Part shown: piece after piece, positions 45,157-57,604 of the stretch | How positions within the stretch are numbered: the stretch's first letter is position 1 | How the letters are laid out: every line of letters begins with the position of its first letter | DNA from: Capsicum annuum | Taxonomy: Eukaryota; Streptophyta; Magnoliopsida; Solanales; Solanaceae | Reading direction: 5' to 3' | Length of the DNA stretch: 64,000 bases | Assembly: GCF_002878395.1 (NCBI RefSeq) | Contig: NC_061116.1 | Coordinates: 119,109,534 to 119,173,533 of the forward strand | Program-made: the position numbers and the translations under genes | Notes under the pieces: model-generated | What the model saw: the letters and a program-made list of their open reading frames with translations, nothing else | What the model was told of the DNA's origin: nothing | Databases searched by the model: none

Positions 45157-45363
45157 CTATGTTTGTTGAAATGCTAAGTCATAACATTCCTTAGTTATTT
45201 GTTTTAACCTTATTAATTCTTCTAAATTATTTTTAAGGTATACTATATGTTTCATATTTCTAGTTTTTATATAGTCAAGTAGATTCTTTTTCATAAGTGT
45301 TTCTATTAATCTTATTTGCTCTATATCTTGACTCCAATATTCTAAGTATTCGTAGTTTATCAT
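45157..45363 (-). CDS. leader ORF MINYEYLEYW (B1, proximal copy)
   Basis: 68 codons; 7938 bases from its near-identical copy at 37219-37425, marking one genome length. Function unknown. Confidence 0.5.
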   Translation of the reverse strand: MINYEYLEYWSQDIEQIRLIETLMKKNLLDYIKTRNMKHIVYLKNNLEELIRLKQITKECYDLAFQQT

Positions 45364-45500
45364 TTTATCCTATAGTAGTTGTAATTTTACAAATTTCTGT
45401 GTAACAACTTATTCTAATCGTACTATATTTGATATGTAATTCTATGTTATCTATGTGATCCATTAACATTTGTTGTTTATGTATAGCATTATATAAACTA

Positions 45501-45505
45501 TCATT
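45501..45505 (+). repeat. target-site duplication, left copy
   Basis: TCATT beside the LTR start at 45506; the same TCATT follows the right LTR at 54482-54486. Confidence 0.85.
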
Positions 45506-47382
45506 TGTAATGCCCCGAGATCCCATCCCGAGACGTCACACGGTGCTTATAACCCCGAAGGACCACAAGCTAACTCTTTAATGATATTTGTACCTGTACA
45601 TTGTATATATCTAAAATAAATGCGGAACTAGCCATAAGGTTCAACACATCTATGAATACTCAAAACTGAAAACTAAATACTAATACATCTGTCTGAAAAG
45701 CCTCTAAACTATCTGAACTGTGGAGTTGATGGGATAGGTCCCCAACTAACTCCGTCTACTAAAAATATAAACAAATTCTAATACAATGATAGTAAACTGA
45801 GATTTGTCCTCGAAAGAACAGGACCCACTGCTATGACTACTACTGCTGACTAGGACTGAACTACTGAGGAAACTCTGGGTCTCGTGCCTCTGAACCTATG
45901 GTGCCAAATAAAACACCATAGCACAAATGCGTCAGTACAGGGATATACTGAGTATGTAGATGGGGTAAGGCTAAATGCAAGGGCTCATGCATGCATAATA
46001 TCTAAACTGAATAATCATGAAAATGCCGCACGAGAACACATACACCTATTTGAATGCATAGACCATAGTCACAATCATCACAACTCTAGAGACTAAAACT
46101 CGAATACTGCCTTACTGTAAACTGAACTCACTACTGACATGGAGATACTAAGACACTGACTCATCTGATACTGATGACTGAGAAACTAGATGTACTTACA
46201 TCGATGACTGAATTTTGAGCTTACTTCTCTCGACTGACAAGATTAAAGATTAACCTCTCTAACGGATTATTAAGGAAGCTATTATCAATGGTAAGAAAAT
46301 GACCATATCTGAATCTGACAACAAGAATACTCAATAAAATCTGAGATTGTGATCAAGCCTGTCTGACGGCATATCTCTGAATATGATATCAAATAACTGT
46401 ATATGAGACCAAGTCTATCTGACAGATAGTACATGAATCAATGGAACTATCTGAGTTCCTCGTAGAGATAGATGACTGTATCTGACAGTCCTGATTTCTA
46501 AAGATTGATACTGAGACTGAGACTGAATCTAAAACTAAAACTGAAACTGTGGAAAGTAGTTACTTAACTGACATGCCCCAACCTACCACAGGTGGGGTCC
46601 AACCTGTAACCCCAGCTGGAAGGGTGTCAATACCGTGCCACGGGTTATGACCTCTCTCTGGTCAATCCTCTCTAGCGGATGACCCTTACCAGAAAGTCGA
46701 CCTAAGGCAATATAATAGTCAAATACTCTCTATCTGTGGAGGTGACAGCCTTTTCCTGATGGTTACTCCTTCATCCTGCGTTGGCTACATAGTTCTGGAG
46801 GTTAGGGATTGCTACTAATGACTCTGACCTCTCTCTCTTACTGACAGGAGGAACCGCCATCCCTTTCCTCTCTCGGTACTAGTTTCTACTCCCAACTAAA
46901 AGACTGACTGAATTCTTAACTGAACATAACTGAACTGAATCTGATACTGATCATATTTATCAAATAATCTGACTAAGCTATGCTGAGATCACTTAGTTCC
47001 GTATATGATGGAAATGGTATTGAATCACGGTATTTGACTAACGATACAGAGCTTGAATAGATTATTTGGTACTACCGATATTAGAATTGAACACTTGCAT
47101 ACTGTTAGATCTGATCTGAGTATAGAGCTGAGACTAGATTACTAGCGGTACGGAGACTATAGAGATTACTAAGATTACTGAGATTACTGAGATTTCTGAG
47201 CTTTCTTACGTTCTGCAATTGTTTGAGGATACAGAGTTCTATAGATCACTGAGTTCTAAGAATCATGGCTCAACTGGAGCTATCGTGAGACTGATACGGG
47301 CTATAGACAGCAGCTAAATTGTTGAGTATAAATAGCCCCAGGACTCAATAACATAAAATAAAGCAAAATCATTCCTCCATCA

Positions 47383-47465
47383 TCACAACCATTCATTCAT
47401 CATCTTCATAATCACAATCGTTTATTCATCATCACAGTCATTCATTCATCATCATTATCATTAAA
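47383..47465. repeat. ATC/ATTC-rich simple repeat
   Basis: Imperfect CATTCATTCATCATC repeats; the counterpart in the other LTR is at about 52843-52920. Confidence 0.7.
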
Positions 47466-48435
47466 GCATCTCTTTAAGTATTTAGGAAACATAACATACC
47501 TTCGCCTTTACAATCATTAAGACATCGTGTCAAGCATTTACGAAATATCAACATGTACTAGCGTAAGGAAACATTCTACTAGATTATACTTTCTTCAACA
47601 AGGTCTTACCTCAAGTACTCCACACCTAAATCAGTCTTGATATGCATTTGGACATCACATGATTTGGGGAAAACTTCATACTATCATGTCTCAACTTACT
47701 TGCTAACCACTTGGCATGTATTAAAAACTTAGCATATATCAGAAAGCACATATTTGGGTAATTTACAACTGTCATATCTCAACTTGTTCGCTAAGGTCTT
47801 TCAACAACTCTAAGCAAGTACGGGTTTACACCTTCTTGGGGATTTCATACTACCATGGTATATTTTACTCACTAAGGCATTTTATCAAACACCAGGCATG
47901 CATGGACTAGCTCCCAATTTGAAGGGTTTCCTATTCAAGATACTATAATGGCCCTTATGCTTCACCTAAGCTCTTCATCAAACTTATGGGGTACATGCTT
48001 CGCTTTTTCCATCATTTCTACACCCAAAGGACGTGAACACATCACATAGAAAAAAACTTCAAAAGGGTTTATCACAAACATCACATGAATTCCACATACT
48101 AAGGTCAAAGCTCATGAATCTTGTAAACAAACATAAATCAAAACTCAACAACACATGGAACATCAATTTCAACTCACATGAATCATTAACAACTCATAAA
48201 CATAAAATCTTAGAGTTTTAGAAAAGGGTACTTGAGCTTCTTAGATAAAAGGGATCCAAGAATCAATATCTACATACCTGGGGAAACTCTTTTCTTGAAA
48301 GCCTTGGAGAGGTTTCTTGATTTCTCTAGATCTTTCTTGATTTTTGGTTGAAAAAGAAGAAGAGAGGATTTTAATTTTTTTGGAAATCCTAATTTTGAAG
48401 TGGAAGGAGAGAAATGAGACTGAGATCCCTTAACC

Positions 48436-48450
48436 AGGTATTTATAGAAG
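48436..48450 (-). promoter_or_regulatory. LTR promoter TATA box
   Basis: The minus strand reads TCTATAAATACC; the other LTR keeps CTCTATAAATACTC near 53910-53897. It lies about 70 bases downstream of the last palindrome. Confidence 0.55.
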
Positions 48451-49023
48451 GTGGGGAGAAAGGGAAAAGACCAAAAAGACCTTGGAATTAAACTGTAAAA
48501 TCCCCGATTTTACATGCTGGCGCGATGCGCCATAATCATGTCAGTTCACTGGAAATTAGACAATTGGGAAACTGCATGACGGCGCGACGTAGTGGAAATT
48601 GCGTTGTCATCTTGATTGCGAACTGGAACTATACCGCGACGCAGTGGAATCGCGGAGGCTCCCTGTAAATTGACAAATTCTAAAATTAAGCCTTGGCGCA
48701 ATGCGCCATATTCATAAAGGCTCACTGGATTTTGAAAATTTCCATTTTGACTGGCTCCACGACGCGCTAAAGTGCTAGGTAGCACACTGTCTCACTAAAA
48801 TAGCTCTAACTCTTCACCCGAGTGTTCGATTTGGGTGAATTTTGTATCAATGGAAAGCTTATTCAAGCTCTACATGGAAAAAAACTAGAAATTAGGGAAA
48901 TTCCACATGATTCAAAGTATTTCATACTTAGGAAGATATTTCTGAAACTTTTACACTCAGATTTCTGCTTTACTAAATACGCTCTAAGGCTCAGACTGGA
49001 AGAGGATTTTGCGGGGTATTACA

Positions 49024-49040
49024 TTATCTCCCCTTGGGAA
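49024..49040 (-). other. polypurine tract (gag-only element)
   Basis: The minus strand reads CCCAAGGGGAGATAAT immediately before the 3' LTR. Confidence 0.65.
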
Positions 49041-49640
49041 CATTCATCCTCGAATGTCTCTTAATAAACTGTGAATACGGATCAACTAAACTTACTCAAG
49101 AAACGGAAACATCTAAAGGCATGACTACGCAACAGGAACAACTGACATACTGAGTTTTCATACTGGGCATGCATATCTAATGCATGAAATACTCGACTGA
49201 ATCTACTCATAGTTAGGTTCTCATAACACTCATGCATATCTGATGCATGGACTCATAACTGGGACTCATGAATACATAGCTGAACACACACTGACAAGCT
49301 TAACTCATTTCTAATGAATGTGCATATCTAATGCATGAATGTCCGGATGAGCTGACTTTCGAAAGCACGACTGACAATGCGATAGCAACTGATTCTAAAT
49401 TCATAAAAAAATCTAAACATGCATCTGGATGAATCTAATGACATGCAAACATCGTAATACTATGGGGTATCTTCCCCTTGAGACTCTATGTCCCTCTAAA
49501 CACACTTCGCTGAAATACTAGGGCAGTGCGCGGGGCACCTACAGACTAGGTCATAATTGACTAACTGAGATCTGAAACTCATGCATGACTCATGCTATCA
49601 TATAAGCTTGAAATGAAATCAAAGGATCTAATAATGCATA

Positions 49641-50771
49641 TCATAAAGATAAAGGGCTCATAACGTCTATTTTAGGGAATCTTTCCCGATCAAGGCGAGC
49701 CTGAAGCGCATGGAGTTTAACCCTTTGAGTCAGCACTCTACATTCTCGCATTCTATGGCCTAGCTCACCACACCCGAAGCACATATCTCTACCAGCTCTA
49801 CACATGCCTTTGTGGTGCTTGCCACACTCTCCATAACCCGGATAGGTACAAACACCACTAGCACTACTATGGGCTTTGGAGCCTGACACTCTCAGATCTG
49901 ACACCCCCAAACACAGGTGTGCGCACGCTAGATAAAGATAGAGCTGGGACTATAAATCTCTGACCATACCGAGAATGACTACCACTTTTGGGACCCTACC
50001 TGAGAGAAACCACAACTACTTGCCTTGGCGCTCTTGCTCACTCTCTCTCTTCTTTATCTTATCTACCTCAATCTATTGTGCATGCATCATTAGCTTAGAA
50101 AGATCCATATCTCTATTGAGCATAGCAGCTCTACACTCTTTCAACACATAACTCGATACCCCAGACGAAAACTTACTCATACTCGCTCTAGGGTCAGCTA
50201 CTAGGTCGGGAGCATACTTAGATAATTGGTTAAACTTAAGACAATACTCCTTCACGGTCATGGAACCTTGACTTAGGCTCATTAAATCTTCTACCTTAGT
50301 CTCTCTCATCTCTAGCGGAAAGAATCTATCTAGAAAGGCAGTCTGAAATTCTAGCCAAGTCACGGGAGCTTCATTCTCCCCTCTACTCTTCTCCCACATC
50401 ACTACCCAATCATGAGCAATATCCTTCAACCTATAAGATACTAACTCAACACTCTCGTCCTCAGAAACATACATAATCTGGGTAATCTTCTTCACCTCCT
50501 CTAGATCAAGCTGCGGATCCTTACCTACCATTGACCCAAAGAATTCTGGCGGGTTTATTTTCATGAAATATCTAACCCTGGTTGCAGAAGAGTTCCCATC
50601 TTGTTGAGGTGGGACTATATCCTAACGGTTACCCTGAATATTAGTCACAGCTTGGGCTAGCGCCTGGAAAGCCGCCTGAAACTCTGCATGCGACACACTC
50701 TCATTCTCAGGATCTACTGGCTGTGGGGGCTGGTCATCAACCCTATGGACAAAATCTCTACGAGGAGGCAT
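49641..50771 (-). pseudogene. gag: gag of gag-only element
   Basis: Start ATG at 50771 (MPPRRDFVHRV), the usual chromoviral Gag start. One TAG near 50620 interrupts it, then 163 codons (50564-50073) carry the full retrotransposon-gag domain (PPEFFGSMVGKDPQ, FLDRFFPLEMRETKVEDLM, SMTVKEYCLKFNQLSKYAPDLV). After stops at 50073-49915 the zinc region (49910-49641) has C-F-G-C-x4-G-H-x4-C, a complete CCHC knuckle, preceded by a second Cys/His cluster (CGKHHKGMC). Nothing resembling a protease follows before the polypurine tract. Confidence 0.8.
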
Positions 50772-50975
50772 ACTCTGTAAATGGAAGGAAGAAGTGGATT
50801 AGACTAAGAATCAACTCGATCTCATGCTCACTCGCACGATCTGAATACTGAAACAAGGGAAACTACTTCTAAAACATCCCGTAGCCTCTTGTACATAAAT
50901 GTGGCGCACTTCACACCCATGCACAAGACTACTAGATGCGGATTTTCAAAATCCCTAGGACACTCTTAAACCTTA

Positions 50976-50990
50976 GGCTCTGATACCAAG
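50976..50990 (-). other. primer-binding site, tRNA-Met type
   Basis: The minus strand reads CTTGGTATCAGAGCC next to the 5' LTR; unmutated initiator-Met site. Confidence 0.85.
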
Positions 50991-50992
50991 TT

Positions 50993-53900
50993 TGTAATGC
51001 CCCGAGATCCCATCTTGAGATGTCACACGGAGCTTATGACCCCAAAGGACCATAAACTAACCCTTTAATGATATCCGCACATGTGTACTGTATAATATCT
51101 TAAATAAATATCGAAACTATCCATAAGGTTGAACATATCTATGAATACTCAAAACTAAAAACTGAATACTAAACGTCCATCTGAAAAGCCTCTAAGCTGT
51201 CTGAACTGTGGAGTTAATGGGACAGGTCCCCAACTAACTCCATCTACTGAAAATATAAACAAAATATGATACAATAATAGTAAACTGAGATTTGTCCTCA
51301 AAAGAAGAGGACTCACTGCTACGACTACTGCTGCTGATTGGGATTAAACTGTTGAGAAAACTCTGGGTCTCATGCCTCTAAACCTATGGTTCCAAATAAA
51401 ACACCATAGCATAAATGCGTCAGTACAGTGATGTACGGAGTATGTAGACGGGGTAAGGCTAAATGCAAGGGCTCATGCATGCATAATATCTAAACTGAAT
51501 AATCATAAAAATGCCACACGAGAACACATACACATACATGAATGCATATACCATAGTCACAATCATCACAACTCTAGAGACTAAAAATCGGATATTGCCT
51601 TACTACAAACTAAATTCACTATGGACACGGAGATACTAAATCACTGACTCATCTGGTACTGATGACTGAGAAACTAGATGTACTCACATCAATGACTGAA
51701 TTCTGAGCTTACTACTCTCGACTGACAAGATTAAAGATTAACCTCTCTAACGGATGATTAAGGAAGCTATTATCAATAGTAAGGAAATGACCATATCTAA
51801 ATCTGACAATAAGAATACTCAATAGAATCTGAGACCGTGATCAAGCCTGTCTGGTGGCATATCTCTAAATATGATATCAAATAACTACATATGATACCAA
51901 TCCTATCTGATGGATGGCCCATAAATTAATGGAACTATCTAAGTTCCTCATAGAGATATATGACTGAATCTGACAGTCCTGATTTTTAAAGATTGATATT
52001 GAGACTGAGACTGAATCTGAAACTAAAATTGAAACTATGGGAAGTAGTTACTTAACCGACATGCCCCAACCTACCAAAGGTGGGGTCCAACCTATAACCC
52101 CAGCTGGAAGGGTGTCAATACCGTGCCACAGGTAAAGACCTCTCTCTGGTTAATCCTCTCTAGCGGATGACCCTTACCAAAAAGTTGACCTAAGGTTATA
52201 TAATAGTCAAATACTCTCTTTCTAGAGGTGACATCCTTTTCCTAAAGGTGAATCCTATATCCTATATCAGCTACGTAGTTTTGAAGGTCAGGGATTGCTA
52301 CTGACGACTCCGACCTCTCTCTCTCACTGACAGGAGGAGCCGCCATCCCTTCTTTCGCTCGGTGCTAGTTTCTACTCCCAACTGAAAGACTCTGACTGAA
52401 TTCTTAACTGAACATAGCTGAACTGAATCTGATACTGATCATGTTTATCAAAAGATCTAACTGAGCTATGCTGAGATCAGTTAGTTCTGTATCTGACGAA
52501 AATGGTATTGAATCATGGTATCTGACTGACTATATAGATCTTAAATACATTATTCGGTCTCTACCGAGATTAGAATTGAACACTTGCATACTGATAGATC
52601 TGAGCTGAGTAAAGAGTTAAGACTAGATTACTAACGATACAGAGATTACTGAGATTACTGAGATTTTTGAGCTTTTTTACGTTCTGCAATTGTCTGAGGA
52701 TACAGCTCACTGAGTTCTGAGAATCATGGCTCAATTGGAATTATCGTGAAACTGACACGGGCTCTAGACAACAGCTAAATTTTTTGGTATTAATACCCCC
52801 AGGACTCGTTCATATAAAATAAAGTAAAATCATTCCTCCATCATCACAACCATTCATTCATCATCATCATCACAATCGTTCATTCATCATCACAGACATT
52901 CATTCATCATCATTATCAGTAAATAATCTCTTCAAGTATTTAGGAAACATAACATACATTTACCTTTACAATCATTAAGAGATCGCGTCAAGCATTTAGG
53001 AAACATCAACATGTACTAGTTTAGGGAAACATGCTACTAGATTATACTTCCTTCAACAAGGTCTTACCTCAAGTACTCCATACCTAAATCAGTCTTGACA
53101 TGTATTTGGACATCATATGATTTGGGGAAAACTTCATACTATCATGTCTCAACTTACTTGCTAACCACTTGGAATGTAATAAAAACTTAGCATATATCAG
53201 AGAGCACATATTTGGGGAATTTACAGCCATCATATCTCGACTTGTTCACTAAGGTCTTTCAACAACTCTAAGCAAGTACGGGGTTATACCTGCTTGGGGA
53301 TTTCATACTACCATGGCACATTTCACTCACTAAGGCATTTTATCAAACACGGGGCATGCATGGACTAGCTCCGAATTTAGGGGGTTTCCTATTCAGGATA
53401 CTATAATGGCCCTTCTGCTTCACCTAAGCTCTTCATCAAACTTATGGGGGACATTCTTCGCTTATTCCACCATTCCTACACCCAAATGACGTGAACACAT
53501 CACATAGAAAACAACTTTAAGAGGGTTTATCACAAATATCACATGAATTCCACATACTAAGGTCAAAGCTCATGAATCTTGTAAACAAACATAAATCATA
53601 ACTCAAAAATACATGGAACATCAATTTCAACTAACATGAATCATTAACAACTCATAAACATAAAATCATAGAGTTTTAGAAAAAGGTACTTGAGCTTCTT
53701 GGATGAAAGGGACCTAAGAATCAACATCTACATACTTGGGGAAACACTTTTCTGGAAAGCCTTGGAGAGGTTTCCTGATTTCTCTAGATCTTTCTTGATT
53801 TTTGGTTGAAGAAGAAGAAGAGAGGATTTTATTTTTTTTGGAAACCCTAATTTTGAAGTGGAAGGAGAGAAATGAGACTGAGATCCCTTAACTGAGTATT

Positions 53901-54481
53901 TATAGAGGATGATGAGAAGGGGAAAAGACCAAAAAGCCCTTGGAATCAAACTGTAAAATCCCCAATTTTACATGCTGGAGCGATGCACCATAATCACGCC
54001 AATTCACTTGAAATTGGACAATTGGGAAACTACGTGATGGCGCGATGCAGTAGAAATTGCGTTGCCATCTTGATTGCAAACTGGAACTATACCGTGACGC
54101 AGTGAAATCGCGGAGGCTCCCTGTAAATTGAAAAATTATAAAATTAAGCCTTGGCGCAAGGCTCCATATTCACAGAGGCTCACTAGATTTTGACAATTGC
54201 CATTTTGGCTGGCTCCGCGACGCACTAAAGTGCTGGATGGCACACTGTCTCACTAAAATAGCTCTAACTCTTCACCCGAGTGTCTGATTTGGGCGAATTT
54301 TGCATCGATGGAAAGCTTATTCAATTCTCTACATGGAAAAAAGTATAAATTAGGGAAATTCCACACGATTCAAAGTATTTCATACTTTGGAAGATATTTT
54401 TGAAACTTTTAGACTCGAATTTCCGCTTTACTGAATATGCTCTAAGGCTCAGACTGGAAGAGGATTTTGTGGGGTATTACA
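50993..54481 (-). repeat. 5' LTR of gag-only element
   Basis: 3489 bp, TGTAATGCCCCGAG to GGGGTATTACA. The two GC palindromes of the other LTR are mutated here. No gene. Confidence 0.85.
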
Positions 54482-54646
54482 TCATTTGTATCTATTTTTT
54501 CTAAGGTTAATTTTATTCTAAGTAATCTTTCTTCTTATTGTCTTTTTTCTCTTTTAAGCTAATTCCTATAATTAATTTCTTCATATACTTTTTTTCTCTA
54601 ACTCTTCTAATATAATCTAACATTTTTAATCTGTATAATATCCATC

Positions 54647-54829
54647 TTAATAATAATTATCTAGGTATGAATAGTATCTATCGTCGTCATTTAAGTGTAT
54701 TCGTTCTAATTCATCTTCTATCCAATTTTCATCTTCAATATCAAATACCTTTTCCCATATAATTTTCTTTATATCTATCTCTATATCCTTAAGTACATAT
54801 AAAACAAGCATCTTAAATTCATCTATCAT
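54647..54829 (-). CDS. leader ORF, acidic tyrosine-rich C-terminus (B2)
   Basis: 60 codons, MIDEFKMLVLYVLKDIEI start, ending in DDDRYYSYLDNYY. Tail resembles the A-lineage leader ORF (20195-20401). Function unknown. Confidence 0.5.
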   Translation of the reverse strand: MIDEFKMLVLYVLKDIEIDIKKIIWEKVFDIEDENWIEDELERIHLNDDDRYYSYLDNYY

Positions 54830-55710
54830 TTCAGTATGTAAGTAAATATTTATTTTTCATATGATGCTATTTTTTAAAATATTTCCTCCAATCATATACA
54901 TAACAAAATATGATCATCTTAGATCACTATATACTAGATTATTCTTAAATAACATGTTCTTCAGTCACTATTAACATGATAATTTGGATACTTTTTTCCT
55001 AAATAGCGCCTCTACTCTGGTTACTCCCCTATCACGACTTCTTTGCCTTACCGATTTCACCTTTAGGATGGCATAGTTCTTGGAAATTTTTCTCCTTTTC
55101 CACTTTTCTAATAAACTTCTTAACATGCTATTCTTCGAATAATTCTACTATAAAGTAACTAATATGAGCTTATTTTATCATATCATGATTGTCAGGAATT
55201 TATTAATTTAGCTATTAATAATTATAAATGAAAATACTTGTTCTGGAAGATTTGATAATTTTGTGCTTTGCTCATCCATAGCTTAGCGTAAAACTGAATA
55301 TCTTTATTGATTATATGTGAGAATATTTTTTGTGTACAAGAAGGCTTGTTTTCCGTGTAGAAAGTCTTGTCTTATCTTGGTAAATACCTTGTCCTTTTCT
55401 AATCTACAAAACACGTAAATTATTTTATACTATTCCTACTTTACACTATTACTAATCTTACAAAAACTATAGAATATCTTTACCAAAGTCAAACTAACTT
55501 TATGAAAGAAAAGACTTAAAGCAACTTTACATTAAATAGAAAAGACTAAAAGCTAAATAATTTACGTAACTTTAATAATGCACTTGTCCTTTTCTGAATC
55601 TTCTTTATCTTCTTATCAACTTGTCCATTTCTATCTTCTTGTATCCTTATCTACTTGGTTTCTTCTTTGTCATTACTCCATCCGTTATTTGCTTTGATTG
55701 TCCCTTATCT

Positions 55711-56892
55711 TCATTTTAACTGTACATCTGGTATAATATTGTCTTCTCCATTACACCTTGAACATAGATGGTCTGGATATTTATGTCCAATTATCTTACA
55801 ATATTTAGTCAATAATTCTTTTGAAATAAATTTTTCTTTAATGGCTCTAGTAGTTGGTTGCCTTTCTGGATTAAGTAGTATTATAATCCATCTTTGAATT
55901 TCCTCTATATCTGCTTGTCTTAACTCTCTTGAATTTGAATAAATCATTAGCTGGTCTCTTGAATAGTAACTTCAAATTGGGTTCCCATTTAAGTAATTAT
56001 TTGCTAACTCTTGGATGATTATGGATATTCCAATAATTTATTTATTTGTATAAAAATCTGGTATATCTATTTTTGGTATTTCTGCCTATGGTTCAATATC
56101 TTCTGGTATGATCATATCTTTTGCCATTCCTATTTTCATGACTTGTATAACTGGTTTAATCTCATCATACAATATCTCTGTTGGTGTTGTATAAAACTTT
56201 ATAAAAAATAAGTTGCCTTTGGTTATATTTTTGTAAGAGGTAATTCCTTTATATATCACTGGTATAGCTGCTAACTCACTTCCGTCTTAGGTATATACGG
56301 TTTTGAGTAATCCATAACTTAAACATGTTCTAACTAGATTTGGGTTAGTTTTTGGTAATGCAATTAACTTATTATAGCCTTGTTGTTTTTGGGTTATGTA
56401 ATCTGTATTTAGTTCTTGGATATTTATAGCTCTGGTCTAAGGTTTAAATATGTTTGTATTTTGTGGATGTTTTTAATATATGATCTGGTTATGTGATTAT
56501 AGGCTTTCTTTTCTTGGTTTAGGCTTTCTAGATATGTGGTAGTTTGTGGGGGTATGAACAAAGGGTCTTTTGGTGTTTTTGGTATAAATGGCTTGTCAAA
56601 TATTTTGCTCAAGTTCATAGTTCGGTTCCTTCTAACTCCTTTGCTTGTACCTGCAGAAGTAGATTGATAAACGTTATGGGTTTTTTGGAGTGTCCCAAGG
56701 ACTCTTTTTATCTCTGAAATTTTGCTGTCTTCCGATCGACATTTCTCTGCACACTGCTGAGTTATCTGAGTCATAGATTCAGACTTCAGTTTAACTTCAT
56801 TAGTCTTTAGCTTTTCTATCTCATTTCCCATACTATCCACTTTCAGTGAAAGCATAGTTAGGGTTTTGAGTATCTTTTCTAGAGCATCTTCT
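55711..56892 (-). pseudogene. TAV (B2)
   Basis: N-terminal helical block 56855-56424, the middle part (56420-56000) frame-broken, and an intact C-terminal block 55947-55711 with SKELLTKYCKIIGHKYPDHLCSRCNGED, a Cys/His cluster suggestive of the TAV zinc finger. The start is lost: the deletion at 56908 joins TAV codons to the protease end. Confidence 0.65.
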
Positions 56893-56898
56893 GTAATA

Positions 56899-57237
56899 TC
56901 AGTTTGGTGTTGTAAACCGCCAGTGTATTTTACTTATTATATGTGGGTATAGTTTATCTAAAAACGGCATTCCTAAAAGCATATCTTTTGATGTTAGTTC
57001 GTAATTATAGATCTCTTCTATTGTTAATATCTTATCCCATACTTGTATTTTTATATTTCTAGCTTTATAGGTAATTAAGCTTCCTTCATTACTAAATCTT
57101 TTGACTACTATTGGTGGTTTTAGTTTATCCCATTTGTCTTCTGATAAACAATTATATCTACATAAGTTAGCTTCTGCCCCTGTATCTATCATTGTTGTAT
57201 AATATCTATTATAATATCCCTCTACTATTATCTTCAT
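56899..57237 (-). CDS. retropepsin (pol N-terminal domain), B2
   Basis: 112 codons open from ATG 57237. Active site TTMIDTGAEANLC with the catalytic D-T-G intact, flap-like GSLITYKARN, and LTSKDMLLGMPFLDKLYP. It would cut the viral polyprotein. RT and RNase H that should follow are deleted, so this is a pol fragment only. In B1 the site is damaged. Confidence 0.7.
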   Translation of the reverse strand: MKIIVEGYYNRYYTTMIDTGAEANLCRYNCLSEDKWDKLKPPIVVKRFSNEGSLITYKARNIKIQVWDKILTIEEIYNYELTSKDMLLGMPFLDKLYPHIISKIHWRFTTPN

Positions 57238-57254
57238 AAGTATATATATTTTTA

Positions 57255-57599
57255 TGTTAAAGCTCTTTTTATTAATAATCTTTCCTTATTGTAGGTTATG
57301 GTTAATTATGTATCTTCTATATTGTAGGGTTTTACTTGTTCTAACCATTTTATTCTTAATATTATGTTTGTTTTTTGCATATCTTCCTTTATTTCAAATT
57401 TTATTTTTATTTTTCTAACTCCTATTATTATTTTCTTTTTTGCTGAATCTTTAATAGTTATTAAACTTCTTGATAGATCTGGGCATATATTACTATTAGA
57501 TTTTATTTCTGCATTTTTCACTAGGTATTTTGCTATATAGTTTTCTTCTTGTCCTGTGTTTAGGAGTATTAAATATTCTTTTTTATTTTTTGTTCCCAT
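57255..57599 (-). CDS. extra retropepsin-like ORF (B2)
   Basis: Open from ATG 57599 for at least 97 codons to 57306, and on in the same frame after one TAA to about 57255. Triplet LLNTGQEENYI (Asn for Asp) and second half NIILRIKWLEQVKPYNI. It overlaps the MP end and precedes the true protease ATG (57237) in another frame. Likely not catalytic. Confidence 0.6.
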
Positions 57600-57604
57600 T
57601 ATAT

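Larger units (their letters stand above)
37186..45505 (-). mobile_element. endogenous caulimovirid, lineage B copy 1 (B1)
   Basis: More than one genome length on the minus strand. The leader ORF at 45157-45363 recurs at 37219-37425, 7938 bases apart, which gives the genome length. Order: leader ORF, two small ORFs, coat, movement protein, retropepsin-like ORF, PR-RT-RNase H, TAV, intergenic region, leader. It continues into B2 across the LTR insertion at 45506-54481. Confidence 0.85.
45506..49023 (-). repeat. 3' LTR of gag-only element
   Basis: TGTAATGCCCCGAG to GGGGTATTACA. On the minus strand: palindromes at 48519-48531 (GGCGC-GAT-GCGCC) and 48695-48707 (GGCGC-AAT-GCGCC), then a TATA box CTATAAATA near 48447-48439. 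No gene. Confidence 0.85.
45506..54481 (-). mobile_element. gag-only LTR retrotransposon (TR-GAG-like)
   Basis: 8976 bp with two LTRs (45506-49023, 3518 bp; 50993-54481, 3489 bp), a perfect TCATT duplication, tRNA-Met PBS and polypurine tract. The internal part is only 1969 bp and codes for Gag with a zinc knuckle; no PR, RT, RH or INT remnant is seen. This fits the non-autonomous class called TR-GAG in plants. It lies in the leader of a lineage B genome. The LTRs differ at roughly one base in ten in the stretches I compared, so it is old. Confidence 0.85.
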
